Shown here in pieces: positions 1-9,300 of a stretch of DNA of 64,000 nucleotides. How positions within the stretch are numbered: position 1 is the stretch's first letter; the number at the start of each line of letters is the position of its first letter. The stretch comes from Rhodospirillales bacterium 24-66-33 (GTDB lineage Bacteria > Pseudomonadota > Alphaproteobacteria > Reyranellales > Reyranellaceae), in the NCBI GenBank assembly GCA_002281855.1, contig NCHQ01000027.1, positions 1-64,000 of the forward strand, written 5' to 3'. The notes beneath the pieces were generated by a model that saw only the letters and a list, made by a program, of their open reading frames with translations, searched no databases and had not been told where the DNA came from. A program made the position numbers and the translations under genes.

Positions 1-186
1 TATTCCCATCGAGAGAAAGCGCAGGCCGCGAGGCAGCGCGTCATTGAGGAACTCACTGAGTTTCGCGTCGACAGCTCTGACGAGCGTTTGGCGTCCTTGA
101 AAGACGCGATCGAAAACTGGCATCTAGTGGTGGAGGCCTCGAGCAAAGCCTCCACAAGCTCGCCTACGAAGCAGAACCTCAGTTGA
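1..186 (+). CDS. C-terminal end of an unrecognised protein (partial)
   Basis: The frame is open from the first base of the window to a TGA at 184-186, giving the last 61 residues of a protein whose start lies outside the window. The visible part is charged and probably helical (it contains EKAQAARQRVIEELTEF), then turns into a Ser/Thr-rich tail. I do not recognise a family. It runs convergently into the small minus-strand gene that follows and overlaps its 3' end by 8 bases. Confidence 0.45.
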   Translation, partial: YSHREKAQAARQRVIEELTEFRVDSSDERLASLKDAIENWHLVVEASSKASTSSPTKQNLS

Positions 187-385
187 CGGGCCGCTGTATG
201 CTGTTCCGCCACTCCTGTTCGAGTTCTCGGATTTCATGCGACAGGAGCAGGCTATCGGCTCCACTGAGCCGTTCCGACGTGGCGGCCAACACCTCGGCCA
301 GAGCCCGGGTGAACCCGGCCTCTGTCAACCTGTCCTGAGACAGGCGGGTGCGGAGCTGCGCAATTAGCTTTCTAGCGTCTTTCAT
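179..385 (-). CDS. Small hypothetical protein, 68 aa
   Basis: This is a 68-residue, mainly helical, charged protein (start MKDARKLIAQLRTRL). It has an ATG start with a GAAGGG ribosome-binding sequence a few bases upstream on the minus strand. No family is recognised. The composition (regularly spaced Leu with Arg/Glu) suggests a small soluble helical protein. Its 3' end overlaps the end of the truncated plus-strand gene by 8 bases. It sits next to IS630 debris, so it may be a leftover of a larger accessory module. Confidence 0.45.
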   Translation of the reverse strand: MKDARKLIAQLRTRLSQDRLTEAGFTRALAEVLAATSERLSGADSLLLSHEIRELEQEWRNSIQRPVN

Positions 386-507
386 CGGCCCTTCACCTAA
401 CCCAGTATTTGGTTATCCAAAATATCTTGTGGTTTCTCTAGCACTATTATGTGGTGATGGCTGAAGATCGTCCGCGTTACCTGGAGGCGTTGGGCCCTAA
501 CGCGTAA

Positions 508-972
508 AAAAGGGCGCTCCACGCATCGGAGCAGGAGCGCCCCGACGTCGCCGCGGCCCGGGCGGCGTGGCGAGAAGCCCAGCCTCACCTGAACCCGGCG
601 CGGCTTGTCTTCATCGACGAGACCTGGATCGAGACCAACATGGCCAGGCCCTACGGCCGGCCCCCGCGTGGCCAGCGCCTTGTCGCCTCCGTGCCGCACG
701 GACACTGGACGACCAGTACCTTCCTCGCCGCCCTGCGCCACGACGCCATCACGGCGCCATGCGTGATCGACGGTCTGATCAGCGGCGAGACGTTCACGGC
801 CTCTGTCGAGCGGTTCCTGGTGCCGACCCTGACCCGGGGTGACATCGTCATCATGGACAATCTCGGCGCCCATAAGCGGCCCGCCGTCCGCACCGCAATC
901 GAGGTTCGCGGCGATGCAGTTCTTCGCCACTCGATTGTCCGTCGCCGAGCGCTCAGCTGCGTTATAGCGTAA
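508..972 (+). pseudogene. IS630-family transposase remnant
   Basis: The frame after an in-frame stop at 505 reads as the central DDE part of an IS630-type transposase. It contains LVFIDETWIETNMARPYGR (first catalytic Asp in FIDE), the PRGQRLVASVPHGHW block and VIMDNLGAHK (second catalytic Asp). The family normally continues with a conserved segment carrying the catalytic Glu. Here the homology stops near 900 and a short unrelated tail leads to a stop at 970-972. The N-terminal helix-turn-helix part is also missing or out of frame. This is a dead copy. Confidence 0.8.
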
Positions 973-996
973 GTTGGCTTCGCTGATTGCCAATCA

Positions 997-1221
997 ATGA
1001 AGCCCTCTGCGCGTCTAGGAGCGCACACGGCGCTCGCGCCCACTCTTCCGGTTACGCCAACTCTGTTTGTCGTCATTTGTGCGTTAGCGACCATCATCTT
1101 TGCCGCGATCGTCTATCGCTACGTCGAGGCACCTGCCATCGCTATCGGCAACATGATCGCCGACCGTGTCGTAAGCCATGTGAAGATTCGGATGCCACTC
1201 GATCGCACGAGACGCGCTTAA
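997..1221 (+). pseudogene. C-terminal tail of an acyltransferase-3 (OafA-like) membrane protein
   Basis: The 74-codon frame contains one hydrophobic segment followed by YRYVEAPAIAIGNMIADR. The pattern (membrane helix, then Y-R-x-V-E-x-P-A) matches the very C-terminus of acyltransferase-3 family O-acetyltransferases, which are integral membrane proteins of about 350-650 residues acting on surface polysaccharides. Only the last helix remains, and its start codon is fortuitous. It directly follows the IS630 remnant, so the element or a deletion probably removed the rest. The family assignment rests on this short signature only. Confidence 0.5.
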
Positions 1222-1607
1222 GTTCTCCGAAAGACGCTCCAGCCGGCCACCGTCAAAGCCAGCACGGTGACGGTGCGCGCGACTGCCTGTTCTGGAAATC
1301 CGGCCAGAGATACGGATTGGTCCAGCACCCGAAGGTACCGTTGGTTACGCTACAGCGCGGACGAACCGGGTGCCGGCCGTCGCGCCAGGGGAACAGGGGC
1401 GTGTTCCCCTCGATCCGCTTCGGCTGCCGTCACAGCGACCCGACGACCGCGTTGGGTTTCGACTGAAGCGTGACGAAGCAGTGGAAATTCGGCCGCGATG
1501 GGCAGCAGGCAGCGCTCTGGTCGCGCGGTTCTCTGGCGTTACGTCCTGTTACTGACTATGCGTTGACGTGATCCTTAGCGGGGCCGACAGACTTGCTCAA
1601 CGGCGCG
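1222..1607. other. Stretch without a recognisable gene
   Basis: About 385 bases between the acyltransferase tail and the GH16-like fragment. Short frames occur on both strands, but none resembles a known protein or has a good start. I see no terminator or repeat. It is probably degraded sequence. Confidence 0.4.
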
Positions 1608-2336
1608 TCAGATGAGTCGCAGTGGCGAGGCTCCATTTTGGCCGAACCATATGACCTGCTCGGCGACAAGGTCCACGTACAACTCGCGTCCTTCGAATTC
1701 ACTCCTGGGTATGGTTAGTCTAAAGCACGCTTGTTCCGCAGGATGCACATGTCTGGAGATCGGGTAGTGACGGCGGAACTCATAGTCCCAATTGCCTTCA
1801 CGGCTGCGTGTAACCAAGGCCGCGTTGACCGACCCGACGGTTTTCCCTGATGGCCTCCACACGGCCGTGCCGCTGTTTCGTGCGACGATGTCGATGTTTA
1901 GGAGTGGTCCGTCACTCGACGTCTCGGCCGTTAGATGGCAGTGCAGTCCTTCACGGAAGCGGCTGTCTCGCGCTCCCTCTCCCTTCATCAGGACGAATTG
2001 GCGGCCACCCGCATGAAGAGAGGAATATCCGATGGAAGTCGTTTGCCCCCAGAGGTTCAGGTGAAGACGTTGGTCCTTGCCTGGATCCGGCAGCGCATCC
2101 GGATTTGTCACCGTCCGCAGCAGCACGCCGTCGATATAGAAGTTGATCCAGTTGGGGAACCACTCGAACCTGTATGTGTGATACTCGGCATTTGGTAGCG
2201 GCGTGTTCGGGAAAGACAGTGGATCGTAGGCAATATTCACATCCCGGTCATGGACCGGATCATGGATCGTGAGCGTCCGCGAACCATTGAAGACATTGGT
2301 GGAGACAGGGATGTTTTGGCGGGCGTTGGAACAGCT
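1608..2336 (-). pseudogene. 5'-truncated GH16-like / concanavalin-fold protein fragment
   Basis: The minus frame is open from a stop at 2337-2339 down to 1608. It contains YHTYRFEWFPNWINFYIDGV, the typical strand of glycoside hydrolase family 16 that lies after the active site and precedes a short insertion carrying the D-G-x-x-x-R-T motif. The catalytic ExDxE motif should be further upstream and is absent. The only early start is a GTG at 2240. The last 90 residues form a second domain with no family that I recognise. The upstream part overlaps the divergent winged-helix gene, which suggests that two broken genes were joined here. Intact GH16 enzymes cleave or transfer beta-glucans and related exopolysaccharides. 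Confidence 0.6.
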
Positions 2337-2700
2337 TCACCACTGGGAACGCGAGAATTTGCCTGGGGCCGATACTGCCGTTGGCAATGAGGTTCTCGTG
2401 TGGCTTTTGAAATCCAAGAGCAGGCCCCGGCCGCTGAAGGACCTCTACCGCTCGAGTCGCTTCTCCGAGCCGACGATTCGCAACTGCCTCAAGGAGTTTG
2501 CCACGCTGGGCTTCGCGTCGATCGTGTCGAATGGACACGACATGCGGAGCCGATTCGCGCTCGCAACACCGAAGCTCGAAGTGACTGTTGCCGAGTATCG
2601 CCAGCGTTTCCAGCAGGTTGCGGAGCTCGCCAGAGCGGAAGCCGCGACGAGACCCTCTACGTCCTTACCGCCTCAGAACTCCGACGTTCCAGGCGGCTGA
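2269..2700 (+). CDS. Winged-helix (MarR-like) DNA-binding protein, possibly N-truncated
   Basis: The 143-residue product has the helical pattern of a winged-helix regulator: VLVWLLKSKSRPRPLKDLYR, then SSRFSEPTIRNCLKEFATLG as the recognition helix region, then the wing SNGHDMRSRFALATPKL. This is the arrangement of MarR-type proteins. The start used is GTG at 2269, without a convincing ribosome-binding site, and the frame is open further upstream. The N-terminus may therefore have been cut where this gene meets the GH16-like fragment. The target is unknown. Confidence 0.55.
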   Translation: MSVREPLKTLVETGMFWRALEQLHHWERENLPGADTAVGNEVLVWLLKSKSRPRPLKDLYRSSRFSEPTIRNCLKEFATLGFASIVSNGHDMRSRFALATPKLEVTVAEYRQRFQQVAELARAEAATRPSTSLPPQNSDVPGG

Positions 2701-2856
2701 GTCTTTCCGGTGCCAGCGTGGCTGGCGTTCTCCGACGGGGCGCGGCGGGTCGGATGATGTTCTGCCTCCATCGAGGCGACCAAGTATTGCAGAAAATCGG
2801 TATTGCAATCGCGTCCACATTCTCGCCGTCCCCCTACAGTGTTCACTGGAGGGGCG

Positions 2857-3396
2857 ATGCTGGACCAGAAGATGGATATCTCGGGGTCGGACTGGATGCC
2901 GATCGAGTCGGTTATCGACGGCTTTCGATCCACCGGCGAATACAGGCGGCTCCAGAGTGAGCTCCTGGATCATCTGGCGAGTGGCATCGTACGCGCGATA
3001 TGCACGTCGTCGCTTCACACCTATCGGACCACGCCCCATCCAAACACCGGCGTTGCGGCCATTCCAGCCGAGGAATGGCGCCACCATCAAGCCAGCGGAT
3101 CGACGATCGAGAGTGGCGTCGTGAGAATGCAGTGGACGTCTCGGGCGTCGCTTCCCATTCTGGGGCTCTGTCCGATCGTGGCACAGTATTCTGGTGTTCG
3201 GCTTTGTCTCGAGGATCTGGCGCGGGCGTTTCCGCAATTGCCCCTGTTTCGGGCAAAGGCAGTGCGCGCCCCGCAGCCCCACACATCGGCCCACGCCCTT
3301 CCCATCAGCAACCGGCCAAGCGCCTTGATTGACCTGGCTTCCGCCAGTCGGTCTGTCAGGCCTGCGGTCGGCGGGCGCTCTGCGCCCCGCAAGTGA
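2857..3396 (+). CDS. Conserved hypothetical protein, 179 aa
   Basis: The start at 2857 is chosen over an upstream in-frame ATG because GGAGGGGCG lies directly before it. The layout resembles a family of small alphaproteobacterial proteins of unknown function: an N-terminal helix with W-M-P-I-E and a following LQSELLDHLASGIVRA, a central IPAEEW motif, and a Y-S-G-V-R-L-C-x-E-D-L-x-R-x-F-P motif near residue 108-125. The last 50 residues are Ala/Arg/Ser-rich and may not be conserved. No function can be inferred. It ends just before a hairpin shared with the convergent HlyD gene. Confidence 0.5.
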   Translation: MLDQKMDISGSDWMPIESVIDGFRSTGEYRRLQSELLDHLASGIVRAICTSSLHTYRTTPHPNTGVAAIPAEEWRHHQASGSTIESGVVRMQWTSRASLPILGLCPIVAQYSGVRLCLEDLARAFPQLPLFRAKAVRAPQPHTSAHALPISNRPSALIDLASASRSVRPAVGGRSAPRK

Positions 3397-3410
3397 TGCG
3401 GGAGCGCGCC

Positions 3411-3432
3411 CGGCCCTGATAGGCCAGGGCCG
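3411..3432. terminator. Hairpin between convergent genes
   Basis: CGGCCCTG and CAGGGCCG form an 8-bp perfect stem around a 6-base loop. It lies between the end of the plus-strand hypothetical gene (3396) and the end of the minus-strand HlyD gene (3448). There is no U-tract on either side, so it is at best a weak or Rho-assisted bidirectional terminator. Confidence 0.35.
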
Positions 3433-3447
3433 CGACGGCGTTCCTTC

Positions 3448-4476
3448 CTAGTGGAAGGTGATCCGCGTCTCCCGGCCGATCAACCTGGCCATCGCTGCAC
3501 CGTCAACCGGCTCGATCTCGACTTCGGCGAGTCTGGCGGTCGATTCGCCGAAATCGGCAGTGCTCATCTTCGTGCGCTTCACGGTGCTCGGCAGTCTGGC
3601 GATACGCCCGGCATAGACGTTCGTGTCTCCGCGAACCGTGAACTCGACCTTGCCGTCCTTCTTCAATCGGGCAAGGTGCACCTCGTCCACGTCGGCATAG
3701 ATGCGCATTTTCCCGAGATCGACGATGCGCAGGATTCCGCGTGTAAAAACAAACTCGCCGGTGTGAGCGAGGACATCCGTGACCACCCCATCCAGGGGCG
3801 CCCGCACCAGCGTCTGTTCCCTGGCATATTCGGCCGACGCAAGACGGTCTTCGAGGATGCCCAGTTCCGTCTGCAAGCCGGCGAGATCGAAGTCCAGCCG
3901 CTGCCTGCTGACGGCCAGCTTGGCTTTCTCCGCCTCGACCTTCTGCCGCAAGAGCCCGATCCGCAGCTCTCGCTCATCCGGCGCGAGCGTCGTTCGCGAC
4001 AGCTCGAGCTCCTTCAGCCGATAGTTGGTTTCGGCGAGTCGGACCGCCGCCTCCTGCAACTCGACCTCTCTCCGGCGAAACCCCGACAGCATCGACTGCT
4101 CCTGCGAGCGCGCCCGCTCGATGTTGGCCCTGGCCGTGGTAACGTCCAGCGCCGCCGCCGGCGCGTTGCTGAGCAGCGCGAGAACCTGGCCCTTGCGCAC
4201 GGTATCGCCCGCCCGGGCTCTCAGCTCGGCGACGATCTCGCCCCCCTCGGGATGCCCCGCCACCAGCGCGGATTCCACTCTCACATCCGTATAGCCGCGC
4301 GAGATCAACGGCCCCGTGGCTTCGATCGGATCGCGCGTGTTCGCGTCTTTGCCCCAGAGGGCGATCGCCGGAACCACGCCGATCGCCACGCAGGCAATTG
4401 AAATGCCGCAAACCCACTTGAGATGGCGCCAGCCGGTCACGTTCGAGCCCTTGTACCGGCCACCTCGGCCGCTCAC
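3448..4476 (-). CDS. HlyD-type membrane-fusion (periplasmic adaptor) protein
   Basis: The 342-residue protein has a cytoplasmic N-terminus and a single membrane helix at about residues 20-41. A biotinyl-lipoyl-like half motif (EIVAELRARAGDTVRKGQVL) lies near 78-97, a long coiled coil near 105-200, the second lipoyl half (LVRAPLDGVVTDVLAHTGEF) follows, and a beta-barrel domain closes the protein. That is the standard order for adaptors bridging an inner-membrane ABC or other exporter to TolC. It is shorter than the 440-residue PrtE-type adaptor at 14738-16093 and is not next to an ATPase. It may serve the surface-protein genes upstream in the same orientation. The start is GTG at 4476, preceded by a GCCTGTGC/GCACAGGC hairpin at 4493-4517. 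Confidence 0.85.
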   Translation of the reverse strand: MSGRGGRYKGSNVTGWRHLKWVCGISIACVAIGVVPAIALWGKDANTRDPIEATGPLISRGYTDVRVESALVAGHPEGGEIVAELRARAGDTVRKGQVLALLSNAPAAALDVTTARANIERARSQEQSMLSGFRRREVELQEAAVRLAETNYRLKELELSRTTLAPDERELRIGLLRQKVEAEKAKLAVSRQRLDFDLAGLQTELGILEDRLASAEYAREQTLVRAPLDGVVTDVLAHTGEFVFTRGILRIVDLGKMRIYADVDEVHLARLKKDGKVEFTVRGDTNVYAGRIARLPSTVKRTKMSTADFGESTARLAEVEIEPVDGAAMARLIGRETRITFH

Positions 4477-4582
4477 GCGGAGCTATCAGAAGGCCTGTGC
4501 CTATCCCACGCACAGGCTCGATAGTTTTCGCTAGTTCGCGTCCCTCCCGGACGGAAGGGCCGCGCAGGGAGGCCGCAGATGG

Positions 4583-4792
4583 CTACTGGACTTCGACCTT
4601 CTGCAGCTCGCCGCGAAGAGCCTGCGAATAGGCGGCCTTCGCCGTCTTCGCGATGGCGGTCAGGGTCTCCAGGCGGGCGATCTCCTGGTCGACGATCCGG
4701 ATATTGGCAATCTGCTTCTTTGCGTCGTCCGACAGGCTTTCCACGGGATACTTCTGCCCATCGACGGAGATCGTCTTCAGCGGATCATTCAT
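4583..4792 (-). CDS. Small DUF6447-like protein
   Basis: The 69-residue protein starts MNDPLKTISVDGQKYPVESL and continues with SDDAKKQIANIRIVDQEIARLE and a final helix ending in Q-A-L-R-G-E-L. A short beta element (I-x-V-D-G-x-x-Y), then L-S-D-x-A-K-x-Q-x-x-x-x-x-x-x-D-x-E-I-x-x-L and a coiled helix is the pattern I associate with DUF6447. The function of that family is unknown. It lies in the same orientation as SapC and the HlyD adaptor, so it is probably part of the same secretion/surface transcription unit. The family name is from memory and is moderately certain. Confidence 0.65.
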   Translation of the reverse strand: MNDPLKTISVDGQKYPVESLSDDAKKQIANIRIVDQEIARLETLTAIAKTAKAAYSQALRGELQKVEVQ

Positions 4793-4899
4793 ACGTCACC
4801 CATTCCATTTCGTGCGGCTGGACCTCCAGCCTCGTGGGCTTGTATGCCGCAATTGAGGGAAGCCTGGGAAAGAAGGGACAATCATTTTACGCTTTCGCG

Positions 4900-5451
4900 T
4901 CAATTGATGACGACGTCGCTCTGCTCGGACTGCAACCATGTGGATTCCATGACGAGGTTCCAGCCGGCTGCTTCCGCGTGGCCCCGGAACAGCTCGAGAA
5001 AGCGATGGAGTTCCGCGCGGTTCATTCGCGCCTGGAGCAGCGGACCCGACCGACCGAAGAGGACCAGATGAAAGCCCGGAGGCGTGGGAGCGATCGTCAT
5101 CTTTACTGCCAGATGCGCGGTCCTGGTCCGGGCCGGAGTGGCTGCCACGGGCCGGCTGGAGTCCGTCCGGGCGGCCGCCTGCTGGTCTCGTGCCGCCGAA
5201 CGGCGCCCTAGCGCCTGGATGTGCTCCAGCAGGAAGACGTCGTCGCGCAGGCCGGCCGGCACCTTGCCGACGACCTCATTGGATCGCTCCAGGATGTGGG
5301 CCAAGGCATTGATCAGCTTCGACGTGAGCCGACGCGTGAAATGAATCGATCGGCTCGTCTCGTTGTCGGTGACAGTGAGGACCAGCCGATCTTCCTGAGG
5401 ACTGTAGCCGCAGGCCAGGGACGAACGCGGGCGCGGATCGGGGGTCGACAT
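4900..5451 (-). CDS. Hypothetical protein of the surface-protein locus, 183 aa
   Basis: I place the start at the ATG giving MSTPDPRPRSSLACGY (5451); six further codons upstream are open. The N-terminal half has a strand-rich segment (LVLTVTDNETSRSIHFTRRL) and a helix with LINALAHILERSNEVVGK. A Pro/Ala-rich linker follows, then a second alpha/beta part (HLVLFGRSGPLLQARMNRAELHR). No family is recognised. It lies 71 bases after the sapC stop on the same strand and before the DUF6447-like gene, which suggests co-transcription with the surface-protein genes. Confidence 0.6.
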   Translation of the reverse strand: MSTPDPRPRSSLACGYSPQEDRLVLTVTDNETSRSIHFTRRLTSKLINALAHILERSNEVVGKVPAGLRDDVFLLEHIQALGRRSAARDQQAAARTDSSRPVAATPARTRTAHLAVKMTIAPTPPGFHLVLFGRSGPLLQARMNRAELHRFLELFRGHAEAAGWNLVMESTWLQSEQSDVVIN

Positions 5452-5522
5452 GCTGCTGGCACTCCTCACAATTCATTCCTGGCGAGGACACCCACCGACG
5501 CGAAGCCTCGTGGGTCGAATTT

Positions 5523-6293
5523 CTAGCTCAGGAACGAGAAGTCAATGGTCGACGGCTCGATCGACGCGGAATGGGATTGTCCCGTCTGCTTGCCCAGGTC
5601 CGGATACATTTTCACCAGGGGCCCCCGCCACAGGTTCGCCCAGGACAGGAGCTGGGCGTAGGCCAGCGGCAGCGCCCCGCGGCGAAGGCTCGCGAAGTCA
5701 GCATCGGAGAGGGCGCCGAGCTTCTGCTCGTCGACTCCCTGGAGACCGGAAATCCGCCGCTCCGGCTCGCCCTGTCGCCGGATCGCGATGGTCCTCTCGG
5801 CGAGCACGCCGGCCGTGCGAAGCTCCTGCACCAGCCGCCGGGTCGGACCCGCGTCCGCCTGGACCCGCTTCAGGAGATCCACCCGCCGTTCCACGGCGGG
5901 CGACAATTTTCCGTCGGCGGCGAAGACCGGTTCGCCCTCCTCACCGCTGAAATGAGGTGCGTCGGGATCGAAGGCCAGCAGCAGATCGCTCCGGCCCGCG
6001 ACGCTTCCGAAGCGGAACGGATACCGCCGCAGATGCGCCGGCACATAGGTTCCGAGCCAGCGTCCATCTTCGCCGACATAGGCGTTCCGCTCCGGTTCGA
6101 GGCCGACGAGGGCGCAGGGCATGTCCTGGCCGTTGTTCGGAAAGATGATCGGGAACTCGCGCGCCGCTTCAGGGATCTCGTGCAGCACCAGCGGGATCAA
6201 CGCCTCGGTCGCGGCGTAGGAATACCCGCCGCTCTCCGTGAAGCGGAGGTCCTTGTGCTTGCCCGCCTGCAGAAACTCAAACCGCTTGAACAT
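5523..6293 (-). CDS. SapC family protein
   Basis: The 256-residue protein begins MFKRFEFLQAGKHKDLRF and carries typical SapC blocks: LIPLVLHEIPEAAREFPIIF, ALVGLEPERNAYVGEDGRW, YVPAHLRRYPF and DKLSPAVERR-like Q-x-D segments further on. SapC was first described beside Campylobacter S-layer genes. The biochemical role is not established, and no signal peptide is visible. It follows the 1050-residue DUF4214 protein across a 63-base gap holding a strong terminator, so it is probably expressed by readthrough at a much lower level. Length is normal for the family. Confidence 0.88.
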   Translation of the reverse strand: MFKRFEFLQAGKHKDLRFTESGGYSYAATEALIPLVLHEIPEAAREFPIIFPNNGQDMPCALVGLEPERNAYVGEDGRWLGTYVPAHLRRYPFRFGSVAGRSDLLLAFDPDAPHFSGEEGEPVFAADGKLSPAVERRVDLLKRVQADAGPTRRLVQELRTAGVLAERTIAIRRQGEPERRISGLQGVDEQKLGALSDADFASLRRGALPLAYAQLLSWANLWRGPLVKMYPDLGKQTGQSHSASIEPSTIDFSFLS

Positions 6294-6305
6294 CGTTCAC
6301 CCATG

Positions 6306-6336
6306 AAAAAGGCGGGGGAGCCGAAGCTCCCCCGCC
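6306..6336 (-). terminator. Strong intrinsic terminator between the DUF4214 gene and sapC
   Basis: Read on the minus strand, GGCGGGGGAGC and GCTCCCCCGCC form a perfect 11-bp GC-rich stem closed by a C(TTCG)G tetraloop, followed directly by five T. It lies 21 bases past the stop of the DUF4214 gene and 12 bases before the sapC start codon. It should end most transcripts of the surface protein and let a fraction through to sapC. Confidence 0.88.
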
Positions 6337-6356
6337 GAATTCACCGTCCAGCCTGA

Positions 6357-9300
6357 TTAGGCGTAGATGATGTTGAAGGTCGCCACGTCAGTGGTGTTGC
6401 CGGCGAGGCCCAGCAGCGTGATCGAGCCGCTGAAGTCGTCGGCACCCAAGTCGGTGATCACGAGATCCGCGCCCACATCGGTGAAGATCAGCTGACCCGC
6501 ACCGGTGATGCCGAACGACGAGAGGTCGAGACGGTCGCCGGTCGACGGATCGGCACCCGGGTTGAAGTCGTCGATCGTCACGGCACCGATATCCGTCCCG
6601 ACGAACGCGAAGACTTCGCGAGCGGCGTTGGCATCCGACGTCACCGTATCGGCGGCGCCGATCTTGTAGGTGACGTACTCGCCCGCGGCCAGATCGTAGT
6701 CGGCTTCGCTGACATCGAGCGTCAGGGACGACACGTCGCTCTCGACGACGTCCTGAACGCCAGAGGCATCGAGCACGGTGAAGTCGCCAAGATCGTCTTC
6801 GAGGGTAACCACCGCGCTCACGCCAGAGACGGTCGCCGTCTCCAGGTTCCAGTTGCCGATCGTGCCGGTCACCTCGTCACCGATGTCCAGGTCGACGTGG
6901 TTGGCCGATACGACAACACTGACAGCATTCGTGTTGTTGAGATCGACCCAGGCATTGTCACTGGCCGTGACTTCGAGCGTAAAGGTGCCGTAGACGTCAG
7001 TCAGTTCGACATCAGCATCGCCGTCGAGCGCGTCGACAGTAATGCTTTGCATGCCGTCGAAACCTTCACCGGGCACCATCGGCACTTCCTCTTCACCCGG
7101 AATAAGCGTGGTGAAGTTGATCGGCGTAGCCAACAATCCCGTGGTCGCCCCGGTACCGGGCGCCTGTTGCAGCGGCGACATGGGACCGAAGTCCTGCCAC
7201 TCCACAAAGATCGTGCTGCCGATGTTCAAAGCATTGATTTCCGACAATGCATCCAGATCGTCCGCGATATCGTCCGCCGCAGCGATATCGAAGAGCACGC
7301 TGGTCGGAGAAGGCGCAGGTCCAATGAAGGGAATACCGAAGATCGTTTCCTGATAATTGGTTGCAACCACTCCAGCGTCGAGATCGCCGCTTGAGAAGAC
7401 AGCATCACCAGCAACAGAGCGCGAGTACGCCGGGAAGCCACTCGATGCACCCGCCGTCACGTCGATCGTCAGCGTATCGACCTGGTTCACGCCAGCCTCG
7501 AACACCGTCCCGGTCTTTCCAGAAATGACAAGCTCTGCGCTGTTTGCGGCGATCACCGAAACATTACGCAGGGCGTCCATCCCCTTGCCAGTTGCCGTAT
7601 CGTCGAGCTCGATATCCACATCGCCGGCGCCGTTTGCCGACAGCTCCTCAAGAGCCTCGACATGATCGGTACCGAAGACATCGAGGTAGATGTCACCGCC
7701 TGCGAGAGTCTGGACCAGATCCAGCGTCTGCAGGACGGCTTCGCTACCCGGGGTGAGCGGATCGTCCGGACCGATGAGCGCATCGATGTCGAGTTCCGAG
7801 CCGTCGACGATGATGTCGAGGTTGACGACGTTGCCGGTGTTGAGATCGAGCCAGTCGATGCTGCCTTCCGCATGCATCACCAGATCGACCGGCGCGTCCG
7901 CCAGGGTCAGCATGTTGCCGTTGCCATCGAGCTCCTGGTCGAAGGCGATCGTGGTCAGATCGGCATCGAAGCCCGACAGATCCAGCGTGGCATCGCCGTC
8001 GAGGCGCACATCGTCATCGAAGGCCAGCGTCTGGACGTTCGCGACACCGCCCGTGAAGTTCAGGCCGGTGATATCGCTGCTGTCGAGATCCCACCAGCCG
8101 CCGGAGTCGATGGCCAGGATGTTGACGCCGCCGCCCAGGTCGACCGACAGGTCGCCGACGGTACCGGCATCGCCACGGTCGGTGAACGCCGCATGGTTGA
8201 TCTCGATGCGGTCGTCGCCGATGCCCGTGATCGCGCTCGTCAGGAACTCGGCACCGCCGACGTCGAGGTCGAGGTCGCCGGTGTAGTCGGCCGCATTCAG
8301 CGTCTCGAGGTTGACGAAATCGTCTTCACCCTCGAGCTCGAGAATGCCCGACCCTGCGAGGATCAGGTTCTCGATGTCCGCCGCCTCATCGTCGAGGAAG
8401 AGGTACACGCCGTTGGAGACGTTCAGCTCGAGCGTGCCGATGTTGCCAACGACGCCGTCGATGTCGAGCTCGACCTGCGAGAACTCGGTGCCGACACGGT
8501 CGGCGACGACCAGCTGGTTCTCGATCTCGAGCGTGTCGTAGTCGATGTTGTAGGTCGAGTCGCGAACGTTATCCATGCCCAGGATCGGCGCGTTGCCGTC
8601 GGCGTCGACGCCCCGCACGTTGATCAGGGTCAGGTCGGCGCGCGAGTCGCGGTTCCACAGCTGCTCGTAGCCCGACGCGCGGTCGAGATCGAGGTTGCCG
8701 CTGCCGAAGATCGGGCCAGCGAAGGAGGTCAGGTTGTAGACCTCGATGTCGGTGATCGTCGGGTTCTGCGTCGTGCCGGTATTGTTGAGCTCGGCGTTCA
8801 GCGTGTCCTCGAGACCGCCGCCGGTCAGCGTGTCCGCACCCTGCAGCGTCTGGACAGCGACGAGACCATCGATGCCGACCGCGAGCGCCGCGTTGAAGAC
8901 GTTGATGCCCGGGCCACCGGTGTAGTTGTCGACACCCGTCGTCAGCTCGAACACGGTGTCGAAGGACTCAGCCACCAGCACATCGACATGCGCCTTGGCG
9001 TCCGTCACCGCATTGGCCGACAGCCAGAAGGCGCGGTCGCCGTCGAGGGCATCCGCCGCATTGCCCAGATCCTTCTCGACGGTCCAGGGCGTATCGCCGC
9101 TCAGCGCGAACTTGTCGGCGTAGTAGGCGGACACTTCGGTCTTGCGGTCGAGGATGATCTTGTCGTCGCCCTGGGCGCCGCTCTCGATGTCGACGACGAC
9201 CCGGCCCGGCGGCTTGCCGTTCAGGATCTCGTTACGCCAGAACTCGAGGCCGGCCTGGTCGGGCGCGCGCTCGAAGACGTTCTGGTAGACTTCGGTGACG

